DNA of 64,000 bases from Fragilaria crotonensis (taxonomy: Eukaryota > Bacillariophyta > Fragilariophyceae > Fragilariales > Fragilariaceae), in contig JAKSYS010000053.1 of the NCBI GenBank assembly GCA_022925895.1, positions 95,018 to 159,017 of the forward strand, read 5' to 3'. Shown in pieces: positions 19,357 to 30,395 of the stretch. Below the pieces are notes generated by a model. That model saw only the letters and a program-made list of their open reading frames with translations. It was not told where the DNA came from and did not search any database. Position numbers and translations under genes: made by a program. How positions within the stretch are numbered: the stretch's first letter is position 1; each line of letters begins with the position of its first letter.

Positions 19357-20538
19357 TTATAGATACGCAATCGCTCCATTGAAACGGAAATCCACAATCT
19401 TCCAGTTGAGTTCGCCCTTTTCTTCGTCATACTCTCGCTGGAACGCGGCGACGTAGGAATTTGCTTTAATATCATCCTCAGCCCCTTCCACAATCGTACT
19501 ATCATCCTTCTTCCTCACACAATTGATTTGTTGACACATAAAATGCAACAAAATAATGGGTGAACCCTTTTCCAGTGTGTCTTGCTCGACTGCCAAAATC
19601 TCAGAATTCATGATTCCCAACACGTGTGTATCAATCTGAACACCCTCTTGCTTTCGGGCTGTAATCTCCGCTGCAATTCTCCTGAACACGGACTCCCCCA
19701 ACCACGGTTTCAATTGATTAATCTTTCCTTCCAAAAACCACGACATGATTTGTGGAAGTGTATGTTCCACGACATCTCGTCGCCACACTTCAAATTCGAA
19801 ATCAGGATCAAGTTTCCTCAACTCTCGCGCAGCAACCGTGTATTCTGATTCTTGCGTGACGGTGTCATAGACGGAAGAAATGCGATACACCCACGGATTT
19901 TGGGACGTTTCCCACGCTTCCTTGGCATCCTCCGACAAGTGATCAACTTTCTGTTTCACTTGCTTAGCACCACTTTTCTCATACACTTCTTCCGCTCGCG
20001 ACATGATCCCCTGAATGATGGGAGCTTCTGTCAAGCGTCGTTGCATTCGTTCCCACGCCGAAAGGTTTTCGGATTCATCAATCACCATGATTTCGACTGT
20101 ACCCGTGTAATCTTGATCGCCCTCCGCCGTGGCGGCGGGACGAATTTTCTTGTTAATGTCCTTGCTCTGTCCAGCACTCACCAGTTCTTGCCATGCCACG
20201 GAGATTTCCGAACGAAATGTCGCCCAGGCATCGGCGGCGCGGCGAAAGAAGGCGTTGGTGTCAATGTTGTTGGCGGATGAGGAGGAGGTATCGCTGGATG
20301 TGGGTCCCTCCGAACTATCATTCTTGATGCGATTGACAGCATCTCGGAGTGAGTCTGTTTTTGTTGTGCTTTGTTTGGTATCTTCGGTCGAAAACTGGCG
20401 GTACTTGTACTTGGGAATGGAAGGTGAAACGATGCCATGTACGGCACTGCAGCTTCGCGCTTGCACCGCTAGTGACTGTCTTAGCCCTGAAACGACACGG
20501 ACGCGCTTGCTCGAGAGTCGCAATACATTTGATATCAT
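19357..20538 (-). CDS. TIM44: Mitochondrial import motor subunit TIM44
   Basis: 393 residues from the ATG at 20538. The N-terminus is basic and Ser-rich (SNVLRLSSKRVRVVSGLRQ), a mitochondrial presequence. The Tim44-like domain covers roughly residues 235-393. It includes DPDFEFEVWRRDVVEHTLPQ, VLGIMNSEILAVEQ, PIILLHFMCQQINCVRKKD and the end AFQREYDEEKGELNWKIVDF. TIM44 tethers mtHsp70 to the TIM23 channel on the matrix side and drives preprotein import. Length and domain order are normal and no intron is needed. I am confident of the family. Confidence 0.88.
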   Translation of the reverse strand: MISNVLRLSSKRVRVVSGLRQSLAVQARSCSAVHGIVSPSIPKYKYRQFSTEDTKQSTTKTDSLRDAVNRIKNDSSEGPTSSDTSSSSANNIDTNAFFRRAADAWATFRSEISVAWQELVSAGQSKDINKKIRPAATAEGDQDYTGTVEIMVIDESENLSAWERMQRRLTEAPIIQGIMSRAEEVYEKSGAKQVKQKVDHLSEDAKEAWETSQNPWVYRISSVYDTVTQESEYTVAARELRKLDPDFEFEVWRRDVVEHTLPQIMSWFLEGKINQLKPWLGESVFRRIAAEITARKQEGVQIDTHVLGIMNSEILAVEQDTLEKGSPIILLHFMCQQINCVRKKDDSTIVEGAEDDIKANSYVAAFQREYDEEKGELNWKIVDFRFNGAIAYL

Positions 20539-21450
20539 GGTGTGCTTGTGATTGATTCCTTATAACGCTTGCTTGGATATGCAAGTTGCAATCCGATGTA
20601 TTAGACGGATGGGAGTTCGTTGTTCCAGTGCGGTCGTATTGGTAGACTGATGGGAGACCTTCTCGGAGTACTCTGGATTTTTGTTTCGACTTCGAGAGAA
20701 ACTTGCTTTCCGCGAGCCCGAGAGCAATTATGCAAAATGCAAGCCCAGCGCGGAGATGTATGGTTGAAATGAGTACCAGGTACTTGCTCGACTGTCCTTG
20801 GATCGATCCTTGTGGTTGCATTTTGGAAGAGTTGATTCCTTTTCGAGGTCTGAAGATGGTATGACATACAGTATTTCACATAAATTTCTTAGGGGTGTAT
20901 AAAATAAAACCGCAATTTAACCCTCACTACGTACAAACCCAGTACTCCGGACTCCGAGTTCATCACTCTAAGTCTATGAGCGCCAGAATACCAGGTACTT
21001 GTACCTTGTATGTTGTAGTACTTCAGTGCTCGTACTCTAGCTAGAAGGAGAAGTATTCATTGTAGTCATATACGTACCGGTTGGAAGTTGCATCTCTAGA
21101 AGTACAGTAGACGAGTAGAGTATACAAGTATGACATATGAATAGCGAAAAAGCACACTTCGTTTGTTGGGTCTTGGGTCCCTTGGGTCTTGGTTCACTAA
21201 CGCCAAGTCATTCGCGATTCGTGACCACTCCGACTGTGCAGTGTGCAGTGTGCAGCCTATGGAATGGTTGTTGTGTGATGCCCATGCACCATGCACCCAT
21301 GCATTATTAAGTTCCGTTCATTCGTGATAAACTTTAGTCCGAAAGTTTTGTTGCGAGGTTATTCACTGGTTCACCTGACCAACCTGTCAACTTTGATTTA
21401 TGATCACAGCAACTTGTAACAATCACACATTTCCAGCATACATGCATACG
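20539..21450. other. Divergent intergenic region, GTAC-rich
   Basis: About 900 bases. GTAC/CTCCGAG clusters lie at 20935-21045. Short frames on both strands lack support. Promoters of TIM44 and the first bilin reductase are expected here. Confidence 0.5.
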
Positions 21451-22473
21451 ATGGCGACAAGCGTAGCAACGAAGAAATCATTACTTGTGTTGCTATGGTG
21501 CTGCATCTTATCACACCAGGACATCTGCTGTCATGGCTTCTCCGTCAACAATTTGAAACGATCAAGCCTCAGGATGGATTCTGGTGAAGCACAACACTTT
21601 TCTTCTGCTGTTCGTCAGCTAGAATCGATTACACACTCCATCCCTGCCACACTTCTCATGCACGAGAAACGCCAAGGGCATGTGATTGACAATGTACAAA
21701 CAACCATCGGAATGCCATGGACCCAGTCAATCGTGCCAACGCAAGAGCTAACCTTTATGCCGTTCTGGATGCATCAAATGGACTTCATGAAATCTCACTT
21801 GAAAGATTTACAAGCGAATCCGGCTACAAACAAAGCCGGGACGCGACAATTTTCTCTGTCCGAAGGAGACAACGTGCGAATTGCCAACTTGTGTTTCACT
21901 TCATCTCATTTTCGCAAAATTCGCATGACCTACTACGATGCCGGACCTCAAGTACAAGTCTTCAACAGTCTCTGGTATCCCGCTGCAGAGTACAACCTGC
22001 CCGTCCTCGGCATTGATCTGCTCCAATTTCATGGAGGTAAGAAGCATTTGGCAGTCATGGACTTTCAACCAATTCATGAATCGCAAGAGGGACATGCAGT
22101 GCCCAACTATGAAGAGTTGTTGTTGAAACCGATTCGTGATCAATATCCTTCCTTGCAAGGAAAAATGAGTTCCCGATTCTACGATGAGAATCAATTCTTT
22201 TCCAAAGCCATGTTGTTTGCTCGATTCGAAGATGCTTCGATTGTGACGCAGGATGTCATGCCCGCCTTTGAGCAGTACTTGGACGCATACCTGACATTGG
22301 TCCACTCTACGGATCCGTCATTCGATCACACCGAGATTGTACTGGAACGACAACGAGCATACGATGTGTATTCGGCACAACGGGATCCTGCCTTGCACAT
22401 GTTCAAGGCGAAGTTCGGCGAGACGTGGGCGGATGAATTTGTTCATGAATTTCTCTTTGACCAAAGTCGATGA
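21451..22473 (+). CDS. Ferredoxin-dependent bilin reductase (PebA-like), plastid-targeted
   Basis: The chosen start 21451 gives a signal peptide (SLLVLLWCCILSHQDICCHG) with FSV at an ASAF-like site. An ATG at 21400 is also in frame. The protein has 340 residues, the last 260 being the Fe_bilin_red fold: MPFWMHQMDFMKSHLKDL, RKIRMTYYDAG, VQVFNSLWYPAAEYNLPVLGIDLL (with the conserved LPxxGxD Asp), KHLAVMDFQPIH, and SSRFYDENQFFSKAMLFARF. These enzymes reduce biliverdin with ferredoxin electrons, and the motif style is nearest PebA, which makes 15,16-dihydrobiliverdin. Regiospecificity cannot be proved by eye. It faces a paralogue tail to tail 216 bp away. Confidence 0.82.
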   Translation: MATSVATKKSLLVLLWCCILSHQDICCHGFSVNNLKRSSLRMDSGEAQHFSSAVRQLESITHSIPATLLMHEKRQGHVIDNVQTTIGMPWTQSIVPTQELTFMPFWMHQMDFMKSHLKDLQANPATNKAGTRQFSLSEGDNVRIANLCFTSSHFRKIRMTYYDAGPQVQVFNSLWYPAAEYNLPVLGIDLLQFHGGKKHLAVMDFQPIHESQEGHAVPNYEELLLKPIRDQYPSLQGKMSSRFYDENQFFSKAMLFARFEDASIVTQDVMPAFEQYLDAYLTLVHSTDPSFDHTEIVLERQRAYDVYSAQRDPALHMFKAKFGETWADEFVHEFLFDQSR

Positions 22474-22689
22474 GGCAAACAACATAGAAGCACACGTCCA
22501 CTGATGGTATGTACTCGGAGCGTGGCACTCCCTCGCTCGAGTAACACAATAAACAAATCCTTCCACATTTTCAAATTCAGAATACTAAAGTGTCAGGTAC
22601 ATATGTGAAAATTAGTATTACTGGTTGCTAGTAGTAGAAGTACACATCATCCGATGGAGCTGGGCTGGCAGAAGAAACAAAACTTGCAC

Positions 22690-23763
22690 CTATGAACTTG
22701 CCGGTTGTGCTTGTCGTGGTGGACCTCCCATGGGGTTTCCATGGTAATCCCACCCTCCTCTTTCCGATAATGAAAAGAGGAAGTCGTACACAAACCCATC
22801 AGCCCACTCCTTGCCGAACATGGAGGCGAAGAGGCCGGTTGCTGGATCACGCTCCGCCGAGTAGGTATCGTAAGCCTTTTGGCGTTCCAGTACTGCTTGC
22901 ATTTCCGATGCATCGGCCGCAGGAGTTTCACGCACCATATGAAGGTGTGTCTGCACATATTCTTGAAAAGCAGGAAGGAGTTCGTCCGAAATGACGCCCT
23001 CATTTTCAAAGCGTGCAAAGAGCATTTGCTGCGAAAAGAATTTTGTCTCGTCATAAAATTTTGACGACATGCGACCCTTGAGCGATTCGTACTTTTCCTT
23101 GATGGGCTCCAGACGATCCTCAAAGATGAGCGCATGGTCGCTTTCATTCTCGTGGATGGGTTGAAAGTCGACAATTGCTAGGTATTTCTTGCGGTTGAAG
23201 GATAACAAGTCGATTCCCAAGACTGGAAGATTGTATTTCGGATTTGGGTACCAGACCGAGTTGAAAACCTGACAATTGTCACCGGCATCGTAGTATGTCA
23301 TGCGAATCTTGCGATACTCATCACAAGAGAAGCACGAGCTCACGATGCGAGCTTTCTTTTCAGTATTCTCTTCGTACGAGAAGTCGTTGTCGTCGACCGT
23401 ACATGAGATAGCGCGGAGATTGGTAAGATTCTCCTTCATGAATCCCAGTTGCCACTCCCAGAATGGCATGTAGAGAAGAGCGTCTTCTGGAAGAGAGGCA
23501 TCGATTGATTTCTTCCAAGGCATACCATGAGCCACTTCCACTCCCGGTACTGTCAGTGGGGGAACAATGAAAGATGTTTGCTGGAAGAAACTAGCAATTT
23601 GTTCACGCGTAGCCACATCGAGATCCTCCATGTCCCGAAGCAACGTCCTAGAACGTCCCTGGGTCACGGCTTCTTGAGGACGAGCCACAAAACTGACGCT
23701 AGGCGCTGATGCAAAGAAAGCCTCCACGACCGGAAGCGCAAGAAGAAGATGTTGAGCCTTCAT
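22690..23763 (-). CDS. Second ferredoxin-dependent bilin reductase (PebA-like), plastid-targeted
   Basis: 357 residues from the ATG at 23763, with a signal peptide (HLLLALPVVEAFFASAPS) that carries an ASAF-type site. The reductase fold mirrors its neighbour: MPFWEWQLGFMKENLTNL, RKIRMTYYDAGDNCQVFNS, YNLPVLGIDLLSF (Asp conserved), KYLAIVDFQPIHEN, SSKFYDETKFFSQQMLFARF, and the end EWADGFVYDFLFS. The two proteins are clearly paralogous but diverged through their first 100 residues. This one adds a Gly/Pro-rich C-terminal tail. The pair could do successive two-electron steps (PebA then PebB) or be duplicates with one activity. The motifs do not separate these options. Confidence 0.82.
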   Translation of the reverse strand: MKAQHLLLALPVVEAFFASAPSVSFVARPQEAVTQGRSRTLLRDMEDLDVATREQIASFFQQTSFIVPPLTVPGVEVAHGMPWKKSIDASLPEDALLYMPFWEWQLGFMKENLTNLRAISCTVDDNDFSYEENTEKKARIVSSCFSCDEYRKIRMTYYDAGDNCQVFNSVWYPNPKYNLPVLGIDLLSFNRKKYLAIVDFQPIHENESDHALIFEDRLEPIKEKYESLKGRMSSKFYDETKFFSQQMLFARFENEGVISDELLPAFQEYVQTHLHMVRETPAADASEMQAVLERQKAYDTYSAERDPATGLFASMFGKEWADGFVYDFLFSLSERGGWDYHGNPMGGPPRQAQPASS

Positions 23764-24653
23764 GGTCGTTGAGTACACTTCAAGCTTGAAAGCAACAACG
23801 CGGACAGTAAAGTGGAACAGGAGGTGTTGTTTTGTTGCTCTTCAAACAAAATCACTTCCTCCGATTTGCTGATTTTGCTGCGTAGGAACTAGTATTGAAT
23901 CTCTCGTGGATACTTGAAGGCTGACGAAACGAAGATCGTGGGGTTCAACATTCCTCTCTCCTATTGACTGGATACCAGAAGTTTAGAATATTTTAGAATC
24001 TTGAACTTCAGCTGAGCACCGATGTGATTTTGGCTTCGAAATCTTTGATGCTTGAACTTCCAGATTCCCTAAATGGGTACCCGGAAACCGAACCACGTCG
24101 ACAACTTTGTTTCGGTACGCCCACCATAGACACGGTACAAGTACAGGCAATTTACCCTACGACGTACAGCTCGTTAACTCTAGCAATAGTGTACTCAGTA
24201 CTGGGAGTACTCTGTAGGCTACAGGGCCTACTAGAGTAGAGGGGCTAAACGCTCAACTCCACGGCATAGCTACTCTTAGGAGCCACGTGCATAAACCAGT
24301 TACCAGAACAACGGTAGGACCGCAGCGCAAATTGACTGAACAGTAAACGATAGCATCTCGTTCTTCAAGTCTTGGCGTCTCACGGTCATTTCCTCAACGC
24401 TTAAAGGTTTTGACTGAATCTATTCCACCACTGGTGAACCTTTGGTCGTTGGGCTTATCAACGAGCGCATAGCAACTCGTCAACTATCCCGCCGAAGGGT
24501 CAACCACCACAGATAGGCCTATGAATTGACAATTCAGCTTCGATCTTTTAAGAACATTTCCCAAACTTCTGTAGTCCTCCAAGTGCATATAGTCCACGGG
24601 GCTTACATCTAATCGAAGCAATCGCTCGTCCAACTAAAGACTTCGAACCTAAT
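23764..24653. other. Intergenic region
   Basis: About 890 bases. A GTAC cluster lies at 24130-24240. No supported gene or RNA was seen. Confidence 0.5.
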
Positions 24654-25914
24654 TTAGATCTTGTAGAGCACCTTGCCCTTACTTTTGCCGGCCTCCAAAT
24701 ACAGATGGCCCTCGGCAGCTTGTTCCAGCGGGAAGCTGGTGTCAACAGACACACTGAGCTGTCCACTCTGCAACCAGCCAAAGAGTTCATCCGATCTTGA
24801 CACCAATTCCTCTCTGGTCGTGATGTAATCTAATAATTTGGGTCTGGTGACATAGGCTGACTTTCCGATCAATCGAAGGACAGGGAAGGCAGGTACAGCT
24901 CCAGAGGCATTTCCAAACGAAATGAAGATTCCGCGGTGTGCCAACGAATTTATAGAGATATCAACCGTGCTCTTTCCGATTCCATCGACAACAGCCTTGC
25001 ATCCAACACCGCTAGTAACTTCCATGACGCGTTTGACAATGTCCACAGATTCGTAATCCTCGTAGGACGTTCCAGGAACCTCATCCAAGACAATCAATTC
25101 AGTGCATCCCAACTTCTCAGCAACATCAGCCTTTCCCTTTGAGCAAGTTCCAATAACTTTGTACCCACGAAGCAAAGCCATTTGAGCCGCCCACTGACAC
25201 GTTCCTCCTCCGACCCTATGAATGAGCATCCACTCTCCTTCCTTGATAAGATCCGCGTGGCATGTGGAGGTAAGGTAATGGGCCGTCAAACCTTGACCAC
25301 AAGAGGTAGCCACGTCAATTCCAACCTTCAGGAACTGGGAGGAGCTTCGCAGCAGGAACAGCCGTGTATTCGCAGTAGGTTCCCAAGACCGAGTAGGCAA
25401 CACGATCGCCGACCTTGATTCCGCTGGCGGCAGCCTCGTCCGAGACTGCAGCAACAGTTCCGCCACCCTCCTGTCCTCCAACGAATGGAAGATCGCGAGG
25501 GTACAGCCCCTTTCTATGGTAGGTGTCAATGAAGTTGATCCCAGCGTACTCATTCTTGACAATCACTTGACCTGGCTTCAGGTCAGGCGTGGGAAAATCG
25601 TACTCGACCTTCATCACGTGAGCATCTCCAGTCTCTCGGATCACTGCAGCCTGCGGTCAGAGGGAGTGAGAAATTCGTTCCGAAGGAGAGCGTGAAGGTA
25701 TGCACATTAGCGACATTTCGGGATTTCGGTCCGAATTTGAGATTTTATGGCTTAAGATTTTTATTCTCCTACTAGGAGCCGCACCTGAATGGCGCATGAT
25801 TACGTACGTATTCGAAGTATCGAGACTCAAATGCGTCACAAGCCATCAAGTCGCACCTATTCAAAAGAAACATCAGGTGAGGCGTACCTTCATTGTTGCA
25901 GGAACTGAAGACAT
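24654..25914 (-). CDS. NADPH:quinone oxidoreductase (zeta-crystallin-like MDR), two exons, frame break
   Basis: Exon 1 (25888-25914) encodes MSSVPATMK. Splicing at GTACGC...CGCAG (intron 25651-25887, 237 nt) joins it to AAVIRETGDAHVMKVEYDFP, a typical family start. The catalytic GroES-like part (KNEYAGINFIDTYHRKGLYP, VGGQEGGGTVAAV, GDRVAY) runs to PVPEG. It then stops at WN, while the Rossmann part (VATSCGQGLTAHYL, GGGTCQWAAQMALLRGYKVIGT) continues in another frame. One surplus T in the GGTTGGAATT stretch near 25317-25326 explains the break. These enzymes reduce quinones with NADPH. The predicted full length is about 335 residues, normal for the family. No targeting peptide is apparent. Confidence 0.75.
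25651..25887 (-). other. 237-nt intron of the quinone oxidoreductase gene
   Basis: Donor GTACGC directly after MSSVPATMK, acceptor TGACCGCAG before AAVIRETG. Joining yields an uninterrupted conserved N-terminus. Confidence 0.75.
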
Positions 25915-26771
25915 GGAACGAAAGGCGAATGAAGGAGCCACCCTGACTGAGAGAACACGACGGGAAACAACAGAGAACATGGTGATTAATCAAAAGTTGT
26001 GACGAAATCTATGATTTATGATTTACCCGTATTTCTAAATTTGCTCCGTGAAACTTGGACCTGATTTCACGTGGTGGAGGTATCCCATACCCGTCATTTT
26101 CTTGTCCCGGCACGCCATGGTATATCTGCTGTAGTGAAAGCGGTACCGTTGTACCGGGTAGTTATTAGCTACTACTACTAGAGATCAACGTTGGCTACTA
26201 CCATAGCTAGCTACCGGTAGCTACTTGTATTCTTGTATATACTGTACAGCATACAGTACATACTCAAGCACCGTCCCAAACCCCAAACTATGACATACTG
26301 TACCGTACTAATACTTGTACTGGTCCACAGTCCAGACGTCCAGACTCAAGACATAGTAGACTTGTACATATGAACCTGGTACTGGTACCGTGGTACCAGG
26401 TACGTTCCAGTATGATACAAGTATGATATCATACGAAGCACTATGCATATGTCATATGTATGCATATGTCATACAGACTAGAGACACAACATTTCCAACT
26501 CGTTACTTGTACACAACCGGTACTGGTACAGCTGGTTTTCTGTTCTAAAATCCGGGCGCACGTCCCAGTATTAATTCTACGCTAGACCGATTTCACTGCC
26601 AATATGACGTCACGAGGGCGGGACTTTGTCGTGTTGGAAGCAAGGCTTCCACAATGAGATTTTCAAGCCGTCGTTTGCAACATTTCCATTCTAATCTATA
26701 GATTTACCTCCTGCAGTCACCTTCCTATGTAACTCAGTGAACCTACTGTTGGTGATAAATCTATAGATACA
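25915..26771. other. Intergenic region with the densest GTAC cluster
   Basis: Between about 26150 and 26530 nearly every line holds several GTAC or near-palindromic motifs (GGTACCGTGGTACCAGGTAC). A GGAAGC-AAG-GCTTCC hairpin sits near 26636-26650. The 10-bp palindrome ATCTATAGAT occurs at 26694 and again at 26759, just before the transposase start. Confidence 0.5.
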
Positions 26772-29700
26772 ATGGTTGACAAAGGTAAATATGCTATTTT
26801 GACTGATGCCGTCATGCTACTTCGAACAGACATCACGTATGGTCCGAGATTGTCAAATTGCTGGCTTCCTGCATCAACTTGGGCTGAAGCTTTAGGGAGA
26901 TTTGATGTCAATGCGTCCCTTGGCGTCATTGATGTAAGAAGGTTCAATACAGGGATGTCCAAGTCGGCTTCTTTCGGAGAATTGATGCACCGATTTGATG
27001 GATCAAACACAACAGGAGTGTTCAGAGTCACATACAAGAACACATTCTATTACTACTTCACAGAGAAATCAAGGCAGATACGGTACCCATGTCCACTTAA
27101 CAGTGCATGGAACGAAAAAGTAATGGAAGCAGCCGCAAATGTGCTAGTCATTCCAAGCACAAGATCAAGACCCGCTCTCGACACAATGATAACTACACCT
27201 GTCAACACGGAGGCTACAACGGGAGGAAGGATCGGAGACATTGTTGAGCAATCACCGAGCAAACGAGCAAGGATAGGAGATACTGGTGCGGCCGCTGTAA
27301 TGATTGCTGCTGATGCTTCTAGCTCAAGTTACTGGCCATGTAGCCCAGAGGCATACCGAGTGTTCAAACCACCAAAGAAACATGGGACAACGAATTGCGA
27401 GGATGGGAATGATACTGATTTCGATTCTGAAACTCCAATGGAAGCACTTCAGAGAAGGATTGTACTGCTTCAAAGCGTTCATGAGGAAGAAAATAATTGG
27501 AGGAATGTTGTGCAAGGTAGAGATATCGACAACGTGTGTACCAAAGCTGAGATATGCGCTGTCAGGCAAAGGGCGACGTTTCTTTGTTATGCGTACCGAT
27601 TGGCTCTTGCAAAAATGAATGAATGGACGTGGCAAGACTGTTGCACTGAATCTTGTAAGGTATTGAACACTGTTGGTATGACGCAAGCAACCTTCTATAA
27701 AACCATCGCAAATTGGAACATTGTGTTCCGTAATTTTGAATGCTTCCCAAACCCAAACTTGTCTGTTCAGTGTGGAAACGACCTCTTCCTCGAGTTCTCG
27801 AAGTGTTTCCATGCGCAAAGGAGCAGATTGTTGCATTTGGCGTCGAGAACTTGTCACATCTTTCAATTGAAGCAGTCTATCAATTCGTTCATTCGTCTGT
27901 AATCCCAAGGCTGGCTGCGTTGTGGAAACGTGAATCGGTAGTAGACGAAGATACTGCAGAAACGTCAACATTGAGTACAAGTACTACAGCCATTAATCCT
28001 ACTAGCAATCCTGTCGATGTCGATCAAGATGAGGATGATATTGCGCTATTCCTTCGCGCACATAGACTTAAAAACATGAGCTTCACAACAGCATGGCGCT
28101 GGATGCGATTACTCGGATTCAAGTATGATACGAGAAGGAAGAGCTTCTACGTCGATGGCCATGAACGTGAAGATGTTGTCGCACATCGAAATGCATTCTG
28201 CAAGAACTACCTTACCGTGCTTGAGCCACGTTGTCGGCGTTGGATTCAGCTTCCACTCAGTGAAGCTGCTACGATCAAGACCTTAGACACAGATTTCGGA
28301 CATCATTACTATGATATTATATCTGATGAGACTCGGGTTGAGTTTCACGTTGACTATTGGAAGAATTGCATATCAAGAATCAAAAGGAGAAGAGGCAGCG
28401 CGAGATGTTGAAGCAAAAACAAGCATACGAGTGTCATCATCAGTCAGGCCCTTGATGATTATTGGTCAAGATGAGTCTGTCTTCGCGCAGTATCTACTGT
28501 CCTCCAAACAATGGGTTGGGCCAAAAGGACAAGTGCCACTTCTGCCCAAGTCGGAGGGCGATGGGTATATGCTTTCTGCGTTCGTGTCACGCGAATTCGG
28601 CTTTGGCAGGCAGATGACAGAGGATGAGTTACAAAGAGTGAATATGGCAAGGCAAACAGCAGCTCTCGGCGGTGGAAATTACCTCGATACAACAGCTGCG
28701 ATGGAAATCTTGGGAACAACGAGGAAGCCGATTTTGTTGGAATCCCCCTTCGTAAAATACTTGTTCATCGGAATCAATAATCAGGGTTATTGGAATTCAT
28801 ACCACATGAGTCTTCAGCTTGAGGATGTGGTTGATTGCCTACGAATCCTATATCCAAGCTTCGATTTTGTATTTTTGTTCGATCATTCTCAGGGACACGC
28901 TCGCAAACGTGATGGTGCACTCAGTGCGATCAACATGCAAAAGAACTTTGGAGGATCAAAACAGCAGATGAGAGACACAGTCATAATGTCACAAGAGGGT
29001 TATCTGGGCACACACTCACCAACCCTGGGCATCGGAGACACACAGTCAATGGTATTCAATACTGACGACTGTGGCCCATGGTATTTGACACCAGAGCAAC
29101 GTGACTTACAACGTCATGATCGAATAATGGGGAAAAGAAGCAAGCCAATTGAAAAAACAAAGAAGACCCTTCTTGAAGAGCTCAACGAAAGGGTGTGACG
29201 CTCCAACAAAAACGCGGGTACACTAAAGCCGAACTTCAGGAATTGGCAAGAAACAATTCAATCGAAACTCACAAAGAAGTCGACAAAATCCTATCTGGAT
29301 GGGAAGGAAAATCTAAAGGCATGCTACAAGTTCTGTGGGAAAGAGGACTGATTGATCCAAGTGAGTTAGATAAATACACTGTCGACGGAAAGAAAGACAC
29401 AATTTCAGGGAAGATTGACTTACGGTATTCCCTACGCCATCTCATCGCAGAGTGTGCTGATTTCAAGGATGAGGAAACGGCACTTCAGTACCTTGGATCT
29501 CAGCTGGGCATCACGGTACTTCTAACACCAAAGTTCCATGCCGAATTAGCAGGGAAGGCATTGAATTTTGCTGGGGTCACGCAAAGGCTTTCTACCGACG
29601 GGTTCCTGTATCTCAAAAGAGGGGACGAGAGAATTTCAAACAACTTGTGAGAGATTCAACGTGTTCAATCAAGGAGTTGACCAAAGAAAGGATGGGAAAG

Positions 29701-29954
29701 TTTGCTTCGAGAGCACGCGCATATATTTGTACTTACCATCATCTTTTGAGAGTCAGCAGAGAATGAGGCAGCAAGGTCGTACCCACAACTTCATCGCCAC
29801 AAGTATAACAGAAGATCAAGGACTTCTGTACTCCGAAATCCAACGCCTGATGAAATTGTTCAAGTCTCACAGGTGTGCATTGGACTTCGATCGTGGCTTC
29901 GTCAACAGTGCACTCAAAGAAGCAAAGACAAGAAACGAGGAGGACGAGGTGTGA
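26772..29954 (+). pseudogene. Broken large DDE transposase (copy 1)
   Basis: Five overlapping frames together parallel the intact 53.5-56.7 kb transposase: 26772-27902, 27740-28411, 28311-29198, 29195-29650 and 29568-29954. Shared landmarks are KKHGTTN...RDIDNVC, SFTTAWRWMRLLGFKYDTRRKSF, MIIGQDESVFAQYLLSSKQWV (first Asp), FVFLFDHSQGHARKRDGAL (second Asp) and LLTPKFHAELAG. The third acidic position (IEYSWG in copy 2) reads LNFAWG here, so Glu is replaced by Asn. At least four frameshifts separate the pieces. The paralogues differ widely, so this is an old copy. I see no terminal inverted repeats. Confidence 0.75.
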
Positions 29955-30395
29955 TCATCATGTCGACAGAGATGGATTTTTATGGTCGCAGGAGACAGCT
30001 GCTACTAAAACTTGATAAAGGATATGGAAATAATATGCGTGCATGGTACGAATTGTACACAACCTACGTTCGGACGCTTCAACGAAAAACCAGCTGTACC
30101 AGTTCCACCGGTAGGTCTATCTCTAGCCCGAGTTTCAGAGCACTCCGTACTACTGTAATCAGTACTCCAGTACTCAGTGCTGTAGTTCTGGAGTGTGTAT
30201 CATAGTGTGTTCCTGCAGACGTCGTCCATGTGACGAAATCTTGGTGAGGCTGCGAACGCTATGTTTTACATACACTGATTGTTTGAAGGTAGGAAGACCT
30301 CGCAAGTAGGACACGCAGTGACACGTGAACGAATTCTTTTCCAACACCATACGCTTCTTGTTGCTATTGTCACTCATTCGCTTACTCCCGCACAC
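29955..30395. other. Intergenic region
   Basis: From the end of the transposase remnant to the tail-anchored protein gene. It contains a GTAC cluster at 30140-30185 and nothing else I can support. Confidence 0.45.

Noticed and set aside
29955-30110. Terminal inverted repeat of transposase copy 1
   Set aside because: By-eye comparison with 26560-26770 gave no inverted match beyond a few bases.
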